From: Flaviramulus basaltis | GTDB taxonomy: Bacteria; Bacteroidota; Bacteroidia; Flavobacteriales; Flavobacteriaceae | NCBI RefSeq assembly: GCF_900114265.1 | Contig: NZ_FPKV01000001.1 | Span: 558,001 to 622,000 of the forward strand | Length of the DNA: 64,000 nucleotides | Reading direction: 5' to 3' | Shown here: piece after piece, positions 26,823 to 35,662 of the stretch | How positions within the stretch are numbered: the stretch's first letter is position 1 | How the letters are laid out: the number at the start of each line of letters is the position of its first letter | The notes under the pieces: generated by a model | The model's database searches: none | What the model saw: the letters and a program-made list of their open reading frames with translations, nothing else | What the model was told of the DNA's origin: nothing | Position numbers and translations under genes: made by a program

Positions 26823-27605
26823 TTAATTATTAACAACTATTCTAAATGGGTGTTTTAATCCTTTAAAAGCTTCTAAGTCGGCCCTAAGTGACCCTACAGC
26901 CAAATCTGCTTTAATACGTAAAGGTACTTTATTTTTGTCTTTTGAAACCCAAAGTGTTAAACTTTCTTCTTCTTTAAAAACACGTCCTGCCATAACATAA
27001 GGGCGAAATTTTAATGACTCAATTTCGCCAAAATCTGTTTTAATAGTTTCTTCACCAAGGTATTTTAATTTAAATCCATAGTTTTCTTCATCAAAAAACA
27101 TATCTATTTTTACTTCATCACCTACTTTCAACTTACTTATATCCAAATTATTTCTAAGATAATAGAACGTTGATACCATATCTTGAATATTAGGTTTGGT
27201 ATCTATTATTTTTTTTGTGTTGTTTTTTTTATCGTTTATGTGCGCTTTATTATTTGCCTGATCAAAATCGATTTCTAAATCTTTTGTGTGACCTCCTTCA
27301 TCAATATTTCTAACAAATTTATAAGGCATGATTGTTTTTTTATCAAAATAGCTTTCATACCTATCTTTTACTTTAAAAAACCATTTTATCATACCTGTTG
27401 TCCAGCCTTTTCCAACTACATGATATACTTCTTTGTCTTCTAATTTAGCATCTTTTACAGTAAGTGTAGCATTTCCTGCTTTTAGCCAATTACTATAACT
27501 CATTTTGAATTTAAACCATTCGCCATCACCAAATGCAGATTCTTTTTGCGCATAAGATGTTTGCAGCGATATTATTGCGATTATAATAAGTAGTGATTTT
27601 TTCAT
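26823..27605 (-). CDS. DUF3108 domain exported protein
   Basis: The 260-residue protein starts with a signal peptide (KKSLLIIIAIISLQTSYAQ). The remainder is beta-rich and matches the DUF3108 pattern: GEWFKFKMSYSNWLKAGNAT at the mature start, DRYESYFDKKTIMPYKFVRN (about 82-101), TFYYLRNNLDISKLKVGD (about 146-163), and a C-terminal LTLWVSKDKNKVPLRIKADL. Function is unknown; the fold suggests a periplasmic lipid- or glycan-handling role. Its leader contains nested inverted repeats, and a -7 element lies at 27682. The dioxygenase gene follows after 6 bases. Confidence 0.85.
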   Translation of the reverse strand: MKKSLLIIIAIISLQTSYAQKESAFGDGEWFKFKMSYSNWLKAGNATLTVKDAKLEDKEVYHVVGKGWTTGMIKWFFKVKDRYESYFDKKTIMPYKFVRNIDEGGHTKDLEIDFDQANNKAHINDKKNNTKKIIDTKPNIQDMVSTFYYLRNNLDISKLKVGDEVKIDMFFDEENYGFKLKYLGEETIKTDFGEIESLKFRPYVMAGRVFKEEESLTLWVSKDKNKVPLRIKADLAVGSLRADLEAFKGLKHPFRIVVNN

Positions 27606-27615
27606 CTTTATTTGG

Positions 27616-27676
27616 GTAATTGTATTGTAACTCTTGTTACTCTACTTTATTGTTATAGCTTTGAAATTACAATTAC
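27616..27676 (-). promoter_or_regulatory. Nested inverted repeats in the leader of the DUF3108 gene
   Basis: GTAATTGTA (27616-27624) pairs with TACAATTAC (27668-27676), enclosing GTAAC (27627-27631) and GTTAC (27636-27640). They lie between the predicted start of transcription (about 27676) and ATG 27605, so they would be in the 5' leader RNA. Confidence 0.35.
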
Positions 27677-27681
27677 TGTTC

Positions 27682-27689
27682 CAAAAATA
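27682..27689 (-). promoter_or_regulatory. -7 promoter element for the DUF3108 gene
   Basis: On the minus strand this reads TATTTTTG (TAnnTTTG), 76 bases before ATG 27605. Confidence 0.4.
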
Positions 27690-27752
27690 TAAAAAATCTT
27701 CAGACAGCTTGTAACTATAAGAAGTTCTTAACGTTAATTTATTACAAAAACC

Positions 27753-27782
27753 AAAAAACTCCATCATTACTGATGGAGTTTT
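27753..27782 (-). terminator. Terminator after hppD
   Basis: AAAACTCCATCA (27755-27766) pairs with TGATGGAGTTTT (27771-27782) around TTAC. On the minus strand a T6 run follows, 18 bases past the hppD stop. Confidence 0.9.
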
Positions 27783-27799
27783 TTATGTTTAAAGAAAAA

Positions 27800-28960
27800 C
27801 TAAAGTGTCCCTCTATTTGCTTGTTCTCTTTCTATAGATTCAAAAAGCGCTTTAAAGTTTCCAGCTCCAAAACCTCTTGCTCCCATACGTTGAATAATTT
27901 CAAAAAACAATGTTGGTCTATCTTCAACTGGTTTTGTGAAAATTTGAAGTAAGTAGCCTTCTTCATCGGCATCAATCATTATCCCTAAGCCTTTAAGGGT
28001 TTCAATGTCTTCTCTTAATTCATGGCTATATTCTTCTAACCTACCAGGAACAGCTTTATAATATGCTTCTGGCGGAGTTGATAAAAATTCTACACCACTA
28101 GATTTTAACTGGCTTACTGTACTTATGATATCATCTGTTGCAACTGCTATGTGTTGCACGCCTGCCCCTTCATAAAAATCTAAATATTCTTCTATTTGAG
28201 ATCGTTTTTTCCCTTTTGCAGGTTCGTTTATAGGAAATTTTATGCGTCCATTACCATTACTCATCACCTTACTCATAAGCGCCGAATATTCAGTATGAAT
28301 TTGTTTATCATCAAAAGACAAGAAATTTTCAAAACCCATAACATCTTCATACCATTTTACCCAAGTATTCATTTGCCCCCAGCCTACATTACCAACCATA
28401 TGATCAATATATTTTAAGCCTGCTGGCTTGGGGTTATAATCTGATTTCCACTCACGAAAACCAGGTAAAAATGAACCGTTATAGTTTTTACGCTCAACAA
28501 ACATATGTACAGTTTCTCCATAAGTATAAATCCCCGCTCTAACCACTTCTCCATGTTCATCTTTTTCAACAACTGGTTCCATGTAGGATTTCGCTCCTCT
28601 GCTTGTAGTTTCTTGATATGCTTTTCTGGCATCTTCTACCCAAAGCGCTACTACTTTTACACCATCGCCATGTTTTACGATATGATCATTTATAGGTGAT
28701 TTACTAGTAAGTGGTGTTGTTAAAACTAACTTTATTTTATCTTGCTTAAGCACATAGCTTACTGCGTCTTTGGAGCCTGTTTCCAAACCTTTATAGGCGT
28801 AAGACTGAAAGCCAAATGCTGTTTTGTAAAAGTGAGCAGATTGTTTTGCGTTACCTACATAGAATTCTACATAGTCTGTTCCTATAAGGGGCAAAAAATC
28901 TTGTGCGCCTTCGAATATTTTTTCTAAACCGTAGTTTACTGATTTTATGTCTTTACTCAT
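27800..28960 (-). CDS. hppD: 4-Hydroxyphenylpyruvate dioxygenase
   Basis: This Fe(II) enzyme converts 4-hydroxyphenylpyruvate to homogentisate in tyrosine degradation. It has two VOC-type domains. Iron ligands are H187 (YIDHMVGNV), H270 (VQHIAVAT) and E354 (LFFEIIQRMG), and the C-terminal helix segment GFGAGNFKALFESIE is characteristic. The frame is open to 29041, but those extra residues come from the palindromic element; ATG 28960 (MSKDIKSVNYG) gives a normal 386-residue enzyme. It follows hmgA on the same strand, so the two consecutive tyrosine-pathway enzymes are probably in one operon. Confidence 0.96.
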   Translation of the reverse strand: MSKDIKSVNYGLEKIFEGAQDFLPLIGTDYVEFYVGNAKQSAHFYKTAFGFQSYAYKGLETGSKDAVSYVLKQDKIKLVLTTPLTSKSPINDHIVKHGDGVKVVALWVEDARKAYQETTSRGAKSYMEPVVEKDEHGEVVRAGIYTYGETVHMFVERKNYNGSFLPGFREWKSDYNPKPAGLKYIDHMVGNVGWGQMNTWVKWYEDVMGFENFLSFDDKQIHTEYSALMSKVMSNGNGRIKFPINEPAKGKKRSQIEEYLDFYEGAGVQHIAVATDDIISTVSQLKSSGVEFLSTPPEAYYKAVPGRLEEYSHELREDIETLKGLGIMIDADEEGYLLQIFTKPVEDRPTLFFEIIQRMGARGFGAGNFKALFESIEREQANRGTL

Positions 28961-29017
28961 GATTAATTTTTTGTTTGTTGATTTATTAAATCGTTTAGTT
29001 GATAAGGAAAACGTCTT

Positions 29018-29095
29018 TTTTAGCCCTGATTGAAGCGACATCCTTTTTTGATTTTTCTCAAAAAAGATATAGCGGAAAGCAGGAAGTCGCTTCTA
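29018..29095 (-). repeat. Dispersed palindromic element, copy 2 (hmgA/hppD gap)
   Basis: Read on the minus strand this copy matches 2147-2219. It has CTATATCTTTTTTG, a short AT-rich loop, CAAAAAAGGATG and then GGGCTAAAAA. As in copy 1 it sits between two co-directional genes of one pathway and in the same orientation relative to transcription. About 60 bases separate it from the hppD start. Confidence 0.7.
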
Positions 29096-29104
29096 ATAAA
29101 AAGC

Positions 29105-30262
29105 TTACTCTAACCAAGATTTATGGTAGCTGTCGTCGGCAATTTTCATAGCTTCTTCTGTAACCTTAAGCGGCTTAAAGGTATCTACCATTACGGCTAA
29201 TTCATCGGTTTTAGTTTTACCAATACTTCGTTCTGTTGCTCCAGGGTGTGGGCCGTGTGGAATCCCTGCTGGATGTAATGAAATATGCCCCGCTTCAATA
29301 TCATTTCTACTCATAAAATCGCCATCTACATAATATAACACCTCATCGCTATCTATGTTGCTATGATTGTATGGCGCTGGTATGGATTGTGGATGATAAT
29401 CGTAAAGTCTTGGTACAAAACTGCACACCACAAAAGCATCTGTTTCAAAAGTTTGATGAACTGGTGGCGGTTGATGTATACGACCGGTTATGGGCTCGAA
29501 GTCGTGAATTGAAAAAGCATAGGGATAGTTGTAACCATCATACCCCACAACATCAAAAGGATGCGAAGCATAAACCATTTCAATAATATCGTCTTGCTTT
29601 TTTACTTTTATTAAAAATTCGCCGCTTTCATTATTTGTTTCTAATTCATATGGCCTGCGGATATCTCGCTCGCAAAATGGTGAATGTTCTAGTAATTGCC
29701 CAAACCAATTACGGTAGCGTTTTGGCGTATAAATTGGTCGGCGAGATTCGACAATAAATAGTCTATTATCTTCCGTATCAAAATCTATTTTATAAATAAT
29801 TCCTCTTGGAATTAACAGATAATCACCGTATTTAAAATCTAAATTCCCTAAATGTGTTCTTAACTTACCGCTGCCTTTATGTATAAAAATAAGTTCGTCG
29901 GCATCTGTATTTTTATAAAAATAATCTTGAGTTGATTGCTTTGGAGCCGCCAAAATAATAGCACAATCACTATTTATTAAAACTGTTTTTCGGCTTTCTA
30001 AAAAATCGTTTTCTGGCTTAACTTGAAATCCTTTTAAACGGTAGGATTGTATATTATTTGCTTTTGCAATTTTTGGTGCTACACTGTATTGTTTTTTAAT
30101 TTCTTTAACTTGTGTAGGTCGTTGCTCGTGGTAACTGTTTGTAGACATACCGTCAAAACCAATAGTACCAAATAGTTGCTCGTAATACAAATTACCATCT
30201 GGTTTTCTAAATTGAGTATGACGCTTATGCGGTATATTTCCTAATTTATGATAAAAAGGCAT
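29105..30262 (-). CDS. hmgA: Homogentisate 1,2-dioxygenase
   Basis: The enzyme cleaves the ring of homogentisate to maleylacetoacetate, the step after HppD. The cupin-type C-terminal part contains the likely iron site: PPPVHQTFETDAFVVCSF (His and Glu, residues about 267-284) and HISLHPAGIPHGPHPGATE (about 332-350). The 385-residue protein is shorter than human HGD (445) but in the range of bacterial members. The start MPFYHKLGNIPHKRHTQFRK is typical. Maleylacetoacetate isomerase and fumarylacetoacetase genes are not in this window. Confidence 0.95.
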   Translation of the reverse strand: MPFYHKLGNIPHKRHTQFRKPDGNLYYEQLFGTIGFDGMSTNSYHEQRPTQVKEIKKQYSVAPKIAKANNIQSYRLKGFQVKPENDFLESRKTVLINSDCAIILAAPKQSTQDYFYKNTDADELIFIHKGSGKLRTHLGNLDFKYGDYLLIPRGIIYKIDFDTEDNRLFIVESRRPIYTPKRYRNWFGQLLEHSPFCERDIRRPYELETNNESGEFLIKVKKQDDIIEMVYASHPFDVVGYDGYNYPYAFSIHDFEPITGRIHQPPPVHQTFETDAFVVCSFVPRLYDYHPQSIPAPYNHSNIDSDEVLYYVDGDFMSRNDIEAGHISLHPAGIPHGPHPGATERSIGKTKTDELAVMVDTFKPLKVTEEAMKIADDSYHKSWLE

Positions 30263-30496
30263 TGCTTTAAAGTTTAAAAATTAGATATTGAAAGTAATCC
30301 TTGAAATTAGTTTTAGGATAACTTATTTGTTTAGTAATTATAAAGATACAATAAAAACTGACCGATTACTCAGGATTTCTCTTGATGAGATAGTGTAGAA
30401 ATGATAATAAGTCTTCCCAAAAAAGTTTCATAGTCTTACAAATATCGTAATTAATTTAAGAGAACGCAAAAAGACATTTATATTAACAGTATTTTA

Positions 30497-32740
30497 CTAA
30501 AACCAAAACCCAATATTAAAAAACCATGTGCTTTGTTTTTGCTCTGGTGAATAACTATATTTTGCTTGTATAGGACCTATAAACGTATCTATTGCATAAC
30601 CTAAAGCATATCCTCTATAGTCCGGTAATGTAAACCATTCGCCTGTATCAAAAATATTGTCTTCTATGTTAGCCCAATTCGCTTCTGCAGTAATGTGTTG
30701 GTTTTTATAAATTTCATAATCGGCTGTAATTGATGCTTTAACATAGCTGTTTCCTGTGAGCGAAATAAAATCGTACCCAACAAATGGCACAAAATTATTA
30801 ATCAAATTATTTCCATAACCTCCTAATGCAAAATCTAATGTTCTGGTAGTATCTTCGCCAATTTTAAAACCTCCATGAGCTTGTAAATTAAAAGCTAGCT
30901 TGTCTAAAAGACTGAAAGCGTAACCTATATCTGCTTTTGCTATTGAAAAATTTTCAAAGTCTTTATTAAAATTTGAAGCGTACAAATACATGTGTAAATC
31001 GCTATTAAAGTAAACTCCTTTCGTTGGGAAGTATTTATTATCGTAAGTATCTAGTCTTAAATTACCAAAAAGACTTAAATAATCTGTTTTTTCAAAGAAA
31101 AACTCATCTTCAGGATTATTTCCTGAAATTGTTTCAGATTTCACTTCTAACCTTTTATGCTCTGCTCCAATACTTAATGCAAAATCTCTTCTAAATAAGG
31201 TTTGTAGATAAAACTGATTGGTTTGATCTTTAAGTTTTGCATCAATTTTATTTAATCCATTGGTTGCTATTTGGTCATCATCTAACAACAGTTGTGCATT
31301 AATATTTCTATTAAATTGATTGTATCTAGAATTTAATCCTATACTCCAATAAAAGCCTTTATCAATTAAATACTCGAAATTATATCGCACATTATCACCC
31401 AAAATTAAATCTAAAGAAGCCAAATCATTATTAAATAACACCCTTTTTTTTGTTATGTTTAAAAGTGCTGCACTTTTATATAAATCGTCATAATGTACTC
31501 CTAATTTTAAAAATGTATTTATTTGAGATTCTTTTAAATTAGCAATAAGATCATAACCTTCTTTATCCTTTGTGTTTTTTAATTGGTATTCAAAAGATTT
31601 GAAATTATTTGTAGCTACAAGATTATTAATGCCTTTATTAAAATCATCATAACTTATTTTTTCATCGTTTTTTAATTTAAGTTTTCCTAAAATATAAGCT
31701 CTTGTATATTTTTCATTCCCCTCAACAGATATCTCATTAATAACTAAGCTATCTATAGGCTGTGGTCTTATTTTTGGCTTAACATCGTATTCATCATATG
31801 ATGCTAATTTTCTAAAAATATTCAGTTTAGATAATGCAGCAATTTTGCCTGCTTCTATAATTTTGGTTCCTTCATTAAATGAAACAACGCTGTATGGCTT
31901 TATATTTGGCTTAATGTAAACATCAGTTTTTTCAACTTTTATTTTCATATCGTTGATTGTCCTGAAGTTGTTAATTTGAAACAAAACATCTGTGGCTGAT
32001 GTTAATTCTTCACGATTAGATAATCCATCTTGAACATCAACACCAATAATAATATCCACGCCTTTAGCACGTAACTCATCAATAGGATAGTTATTCACAA
32101 CTCCCCCGTCAATTAAAATATCTCCATTAATAACAACCGGCTGAAATAATGATGGTAAGGCCCCACTTGCCATCATAGATTGTGTTAAATTACCTTTATC
32201 TAAAACAACTTGTTTTCCCGTTTCTATATTAGTTGCAATACAAAAAAAAGGAATGGGTAATTCACTAAAATCTTTTACTTGGTTAACATGTAGCGTTAAT
32301 TTTAAGAATAAACTATAAGTGTTATTTCCTCTTGAAAGTGCTGATGGTAACTTTACTTTATAATTATCAAATGGCAATTTCACAGCATATTTCTCCATGT
32401 TATCACGTTGATCAAAAGCTGTAGAAGTTCTTGGTAACTCATCATTAATAATATTATCAAAATCTACTCCTTGGAAAATAGAATCTAGCTGATTTCCAGA
32501 ATAACCAGATGCATATAATGCGCCAATTATAGCGCCCATACTAGTTCCTGCGACATAATCTACTTTTACGCCTAAACTATCTATAACTTTTAAAACACCA
32601 ATATGTGCCAAACCCTTTGCGCCACCGCCACTTAAAACTAATCCTACTTTTGGCGTATGTTTTTCTTGTGTTTCATTTTGCGCTTTCGCGGAAAGAGAAA
32701 CCACTAAGCATAAAGTTAATATGATGGTTTTAAAATTCAA
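30497..32740 (-). CDS. Patatin-like phospholipase fused to an outer-membrane beta-barrel (PlpD/type Vd-like)
   Basis: A signal peptide (to about residue 20) leads into a patatin domain: oxyanion loop GGGAKG (38-43), nucleophile S67 in GTSMG, and D211 in DGGVVNNYP. A POTRA-like segment follows (about 325-400, INEISVEGNEKYTRAYILGKL), and then a 16-strand-type barrel of the Omp85/surface antigen D15 kind ending in FFNIGFWF. This order is the type Vd (PlpD/FplA) layout, in which the barrel brings the lipase to the surface. The 747-residue length fits. The gene begins 15 bases after uvrC, so they may share a transcript. Confidence 0.9.
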   Translation of the reverse strand: MNFKTIILTLCLVVSLSAKAQNETQEKHTPKVGLVLSGGGAKGLAHIGVLKVIDSLGVKVDYVAGTSMGAIIGALYASGYSGNQLDSIFQGVDFDNIINDELPRTSTAFDQRDNMEKYAVKLPFDNYKVKLPSALSRGNNTYSLFLKLTLHVNQVKDFSELPIPFFCIATNIETGKQVVLDKGNLTQSMMASGALPSLFQPVVINGDILIDGGVVNNYPIDELRAKGVDIIIGVDVQDGLSNREELTSATDVLFQINNFRTINDMKIKVEKTDVYIKPNIKPYSVVSFNEGTKIIEAGKIAALSKLNIFRKLASYDEYDVKPKIRPQPIDSLVINEISVEGNEKYTRAYILGKLKLKNDEKISYDDFNKGINNLVATNNFKSFEYQLKNTKDKEGYDLIANLKESQINTFLKLGVHYDDLYKSAALLNITKKRVLFNNDLASLDLILGDNVRYNFEYLIDKGFYWSIGLNSRYNQFNRNINAQLLLDDDQIATNGLNKIDAKLKDQTNQFYLQTLFRRDFALSIGAEHKRLEVKSETISGNNPEDEFFFEKTDYLSLFGNLRLDTYDNKYFPTKGVYFNSDLHMYLYASNFNKDFENFSIAKADIGYAFSLLDKLAFNLQAHGGFKIGEDTTRTLDFALGGYGNNLINNFVPFVGYDFISLTGNSYVKASITADYEIYKNQHITAEANWANIEDNIFDTGEWFTLPDYRGYALGYAIDTFIGPIQAKYSYSPEQKQSTWFFNIGFWF

Positions 32741-32755
32741 ATTGATTATTATAAA

Positions 32756-34549
32756 CTATTTATCATGATAAAAATTATAAACTTTCTCTGCTCGTGAAAC
32801 ACCTACAACAGCTTCCAACTCATCTAACTTAGCATTGGCAACACGTTTTGCAGATTTAAAATGCTTTAGCAATTCTACAATGGTTTTTTCTCCCACACCT
32901 TGTATGGTTTCAAGCTCTGTATTTAACGCACTTTTACTTCGTCTATTTCGATGATGTTCAATACCAAAACGATGCGCTTCATTACGCAACTGCTGTATAA
33001 TTTTTAAGGTTTCGCTTTTTTTATCTAAATATAAGGGAATTGGATCGTTTGGGTAGAATAATTCTTCTAAACGTTTTGCTATTCCAATAATCGCTATTTT
33101 CCCTCTTAAATTTAAAGCATCTAAACTTTTTAACGCAGATGATAATTGCCCTTTTCCGCCATCAATTATAATAAGCTGTGGCAATGGCTGTTCTTCTTCA
33201 ACCAAACGTTTGTATCTACGATATACGACCTCTTCCATTGAGGCAAAATCGTCTGGACCTTCAACGGTTTTTATATTAAAATGTCTGTAATCTTTTTTGC
33301 TAGGTTTTCCATTTTTAAACACTACACAAGCTGCAACTGGGTTTGTTCCTTGAATATTAGAATTATCAAAACACTCAATATGTCTTGGTTCTTCAGAAAG
33401 TCTTAAATCGGCTTTCATTTGTGCCATAATTCTGTTTACATGCCTGTCTGGATCAACTATTTTTATCTGTTTAAAACGCTCCATTCTAAAATACTTCGCG
33501 TTTCTAAGCGATAAATCTAAAATGTGTTTTTTATCACCTAATTGTGGCACAGTAACTTTAATATTTTCACCTAAATCTACCTTAAAAGGCACATAAATTT
33601 CTTTTGAATTGGAATTAAAACGTTGCCTAATTTCGGTTATAGCTAATTCTAATAATTCCTTATCAGTTTCATCCAATTTCTTTTTTATTTCTAAGGTATG
33701 TGAACGAATTATAGAACCGTAAGACAATTGTAAAAAATTAATATAACCATAACTTTCGTCACTCATTATAGAAAACACATCAACATTGCTGATTTTAGGA
33801 TTTACAATGGTAGATTTTGCTTGGTAATTTTCTAAAACTTCTACTTTTTCCTTTATCTTTTGCGCTTCTTCATACTGCATATCATCTGCTAAGTCTCTCA
33901 TTTGCTTTTTAAACTGAGATAGCGAATCTTTAAAATTTCCTTTTAAAATTTCTTTTATAGCCTTAATATTATCGATGTATTCCGCTTCAGTTTCTAATCC
34001 TTCACAAGGACCTTTGCAATTTCCTAAATGGTACTCTAAACATACTTTATATTTTCCCGCTTGTATTTTTTCTTCAGCTAAATCATAATTACAAGTTCGT
34101 AAAGAATACAGCCCTTTTATTAGACTTAATAGCGTTGAAACGGTTTTCATACTAGTATATGGCCCGTAATAATCACCGCCATTTTTAAATACACGTCTAG
34201 TAGAAAAAACTCTTGGAAAACGTTCGTTTTTTATACAAATCCAAGGATACGATTTATCGTCCTTCAACAATACATTATATCGTGGTTTGTGTTTTTTTAT
34301 TAAGTTGTTTTCTAACAATAAAGCATCTGTTTCTGTTTCAACAACTATATGTCTTATGCTTGCAATTTTTTTTACTAGCACTCGGGTTTTACCATTATCA
34401 TGGGTTTTGGTAAAATAAGAACTTACTCGTTTTTTTAAATTCTTAGCTTTTCCAACGTAAATAATAGTACCCTCTTTATCGAAGTATTGATAAACGCCAG
34501 GTTGATTTGGTAAGGTTTGTAATTGTATTTCTAAAGCAGGAATATCCAT
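32756..34549 (-). CDS. uvrC: UvrABC excinuclease subunit C
   Basis: UvrC makes both incisions in nucleotide excision repair. The N-terminal GIY-YIG domain includes LPNQPGVYQYFDKEGTIIYVG (about 13-33). A UvrB-binding (UVR) segment lies near 205-240. The RNase H-like endonuclease domain has HIECFDNSNIQGT (about 387-399) and IIIDGGKGQLSSA. C-terminal helix-hairpin-helix motifs include ETIQGVGEKTIVELLKHF. The 597 residues match the family. A -7 element lies five bases before the ATG, which predicts a leaderless mRNA. Confidence 0.97.
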   Translation of the reverse strand: MDIPALEIQLQTLPNQPGVYQYFDKEGTIIYVGKAKNLKKRVSSYFTKTHDNGKTRVLVKKIASIRHIVVETETDALLLENNLIKKHKPRYNVLLKDDKSYPWICIKNERFPRVFSTRRVFKNGGDYYGPYTSMKTVSTLLSLIKGLYSLRTCNYDLAEEKIQAGKYKVCLEYHLGNCKGPCEGLETEAEYIDNIKAIKEILKGNFKDSLSQFKKQMRDLADDMQYEEAQKIKEKVEVLENYQAKSTIVNPKISNVDVFSIMSDESYGYINFLQLSYGSIIRSHTLEIKKKLDETDKELLELAITEIRQRFNSNSKEIYVPFKVDLGENIKVTVPQLGDKKHILDLSLRNAKYFRMERFKQIKIVDPDRHVNRIMAQMKADLRLSEEPRHIECFDNSNIQGTNPVAACVVFKNGKPSKKDYRHFNIKTVEGPDDFASMEEVVYRRYKRLVEEEQPLPQLIIIDGGKGQLSSALKSLDALNLRGKIAIIGIAKRLEELFYPNDPIPLYLDKKSETLKIIQQLRNEAHRFGIEHHRNRRSKSALNTELETIQGVGEKTIVELLKHFKSAKRVANAKLDELEAVVGVSRAEKVYNFYHDK

Positions 34550-34554
34550 TAAAC

Positions 34555-34562
34555 CAAAGGTA
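34555..34562 (-). promoter_or_regulatory. -7 promoter element for uvrC
   Basis: On the minus strand this reads TACCTTTG, an exact TAnnTTTG match, 5 bases from ATG 34549. Confidence 0.45.
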
Positions 34563-34606
34563 TATTAAATTCTAGATATTGTAAAAATTCGCTTTCCTTA
34601 TTTTAG

Positions 34607-34614
34607 TACCTTGC
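34607..34614 (+). promoter_or_regulatory. TACCTTGC element before the VOC protein gene
   Basis: TACCTTGC resembles the -7 consensus with one T missing. The same octamer precedes the genes at 35219 and 56660 (minus). It lies 40 bases before ATG 34655. Confidence 0.35.
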
Positions 34615-34654
34615 ACATAAGTTATTCATATTTAACATCTTTTTAAAAAATAAA

Positions 34655-35116
34655 ATGAAAAAATTAATCCTTCTTTTTGTACTCGTAATGTTTTCGAAAT
34701 TTATAAATGCACAAGAAAATCTAGATTTTTCTATGAGTTTTGATCACTTGGCACTATCGGTAAATGATGTTGATGTTGCTGCAGAATTTTATAATTCTAT
34801 TTTAAATTTAAATGAAATCACTAACAAAACAAAGGTTGATGGTATTCGATGGTTTTCGTTAGGAGATAATAAAGAACTTCATTTAATTTCCATAGTTGCA
34901 GGCGAAATTAAGCTCAACAAAGCTGTACATTTTGCCGTTACTACATCAAGCTTTGATACTTTTATTAAAAGATTAACATCAATGAATATTAATTATTCTA
35001 GTTGGGCAGGAGAAGAACAAAAAATAACTATAAGAGCTGATGGTGTTAAACAAGTTTATGTACAAGATCCAGATGGTTATTGGATAGAAGTAAATAGCGT
35101 GAAGCAAAAAGCTTAA
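34655..35116 (+). CDS. Exported VOC (glyoxalase/dioxygenase-fold) family protein
   Basis: The 153-residue protein has a signal peptide (MKKLILLFVLVMFSKFINAQ) and then one VOC module: FDHLALSVNDVDVAAEFYNS (about 29-48) and a C-terminal YVQDPDGYWIEVNS. Candidate metal ligands are H31, H56 or H69 and E of WIEVNS. Export is unusual for cytoplasmic glyoxalase I, so a periplasmic role with another substrate is likely; I cannot name it. It is the first of a run of plus-strand genes but has its own upstream element. Confidence 0.82.
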   Translation: MKKLILLFVLVMFSKFINAQENLDFSMSFDHLALSVNDVDVAAEFYNSILNLNEITNKTKVDGIRWFSLGDNKELHLISIVAGEIKLNKAVHFAVTTSSFDTFIKRLTSMNINYSSWAGEEQKITIRADGVKQVYVQDPDGYWIEVNSVKQKA

Positions 35117-35119
35117 AAA

Positions 35120-35136
35120 TCCTTTAATTTAAAGGA
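35120..35136. other. Short hairpin after the VOC gene
   Basis: TCCTTTAATTTAAAGGA is a perfect odd palindrome just after the stop codon. No T-tract follows, so termination is doubtful. Confidence 0.35.
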
Positions 35137-35190
35137 GATTACCATAAGTTTTTATAAGCTAATTTCTACATAATTAATCTTTTAATTTCC

Positions 35191-35198
35191 TACCTTGC
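35191..35198 (+). promoter_or_regulatory. TACCTTGC element before the RimB-like gene
   Basis: This is the second copy of TACCTTGC, 20 bases before ATG 35219, at the spacing expected for a -7 element. Confidence 0.35.
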
Positions 35199-35218
35199 GC
35201 CTCTTTTTAAAATAACAA

Positions 35219-35662
35219 ATGAGTAAAAAAACAATTGGTAGGGTTGATAAAATTGACTTCCCAAAACTAGGTTTATTCAATATAAATGTGAAAATTGATA
35301 CAGGTGCTTATACATCTGCTATTCATTGTTCTGAAATTATTGAAGAAAACAATGGGCTACGTTGTGTTTTTAATAGTGATGTTCACCAAAACTTTGGCAA
35401 AACCGAAATTTTTTTTGACACGTATACAAACACAAACGTAAAAAGCAGTAACGGATACAGAGAAAACAGATATAAAGTGAAATCTGAAGTTATATTTTTT
35501 GGAAAAACATACAAGATTAACTTAACTTTAAGCACTAGAGACGACATGAGGTTTCCTGTTCTAATTGGCAGGCAGTTTTTAAAACAAAAATTTATAGTAG
35601 ACGTAGATTTAGAAAACGTTTCTTTTTATAAAAAAAACAATGAACATAGTAATTCTATCTAG
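35219..35662 (+). CDS. RimB-like ATP-dependent zinc protease (retropepsin-fold)
   Basis: The protein belongs to the small aspartic-protease-like family often labelled ATP-dependent zinc protease (DUF785) and called RimB next to RimK. The active-site-like motif is [13 protein letters not shown] with D27-T28-G29, and a second block is [13 protein letters not shown] near the C-terminus (about 117-129). The 147-residue length is typical. The rimK start overlaps its end by 23 bases, so they are translated together. RimB in Pseudomonas modifies or trims glutamylated ribosomal protein S6; a similar role is inferred here. Confidence 0.85.
   Translation: MSKKTIGRVDKIDFPKLGLFNINVKIDTGAYTSAIHCSEIIEENNGLRCVFNSDVHQNFGKTEIFFDTYTNTNVKSSNGYRENRYKVKSEVIFFGKTYKINLTLSTRDDMRFPVLIGRQFLKQKFIVDVDLENVSFYKKNNEHSNSI

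Noticed and set aside
28196-28927. Plus-strand reading frames opposite hppD
   Set aside because: Antisense frames of a conserved enzyme gene without start context or domains.
28961-29041. In-frame extension of hppD
   Set aside because: It overlaps the palindromic element and precedes the family-typical start MSKDIKSVNYG.
30263-30496. Possible regulator or small RNA gene upstream of hmgA
   Set aside because: No ORF of note, no hairpin with T-tract and no clear promoter motif were seen.
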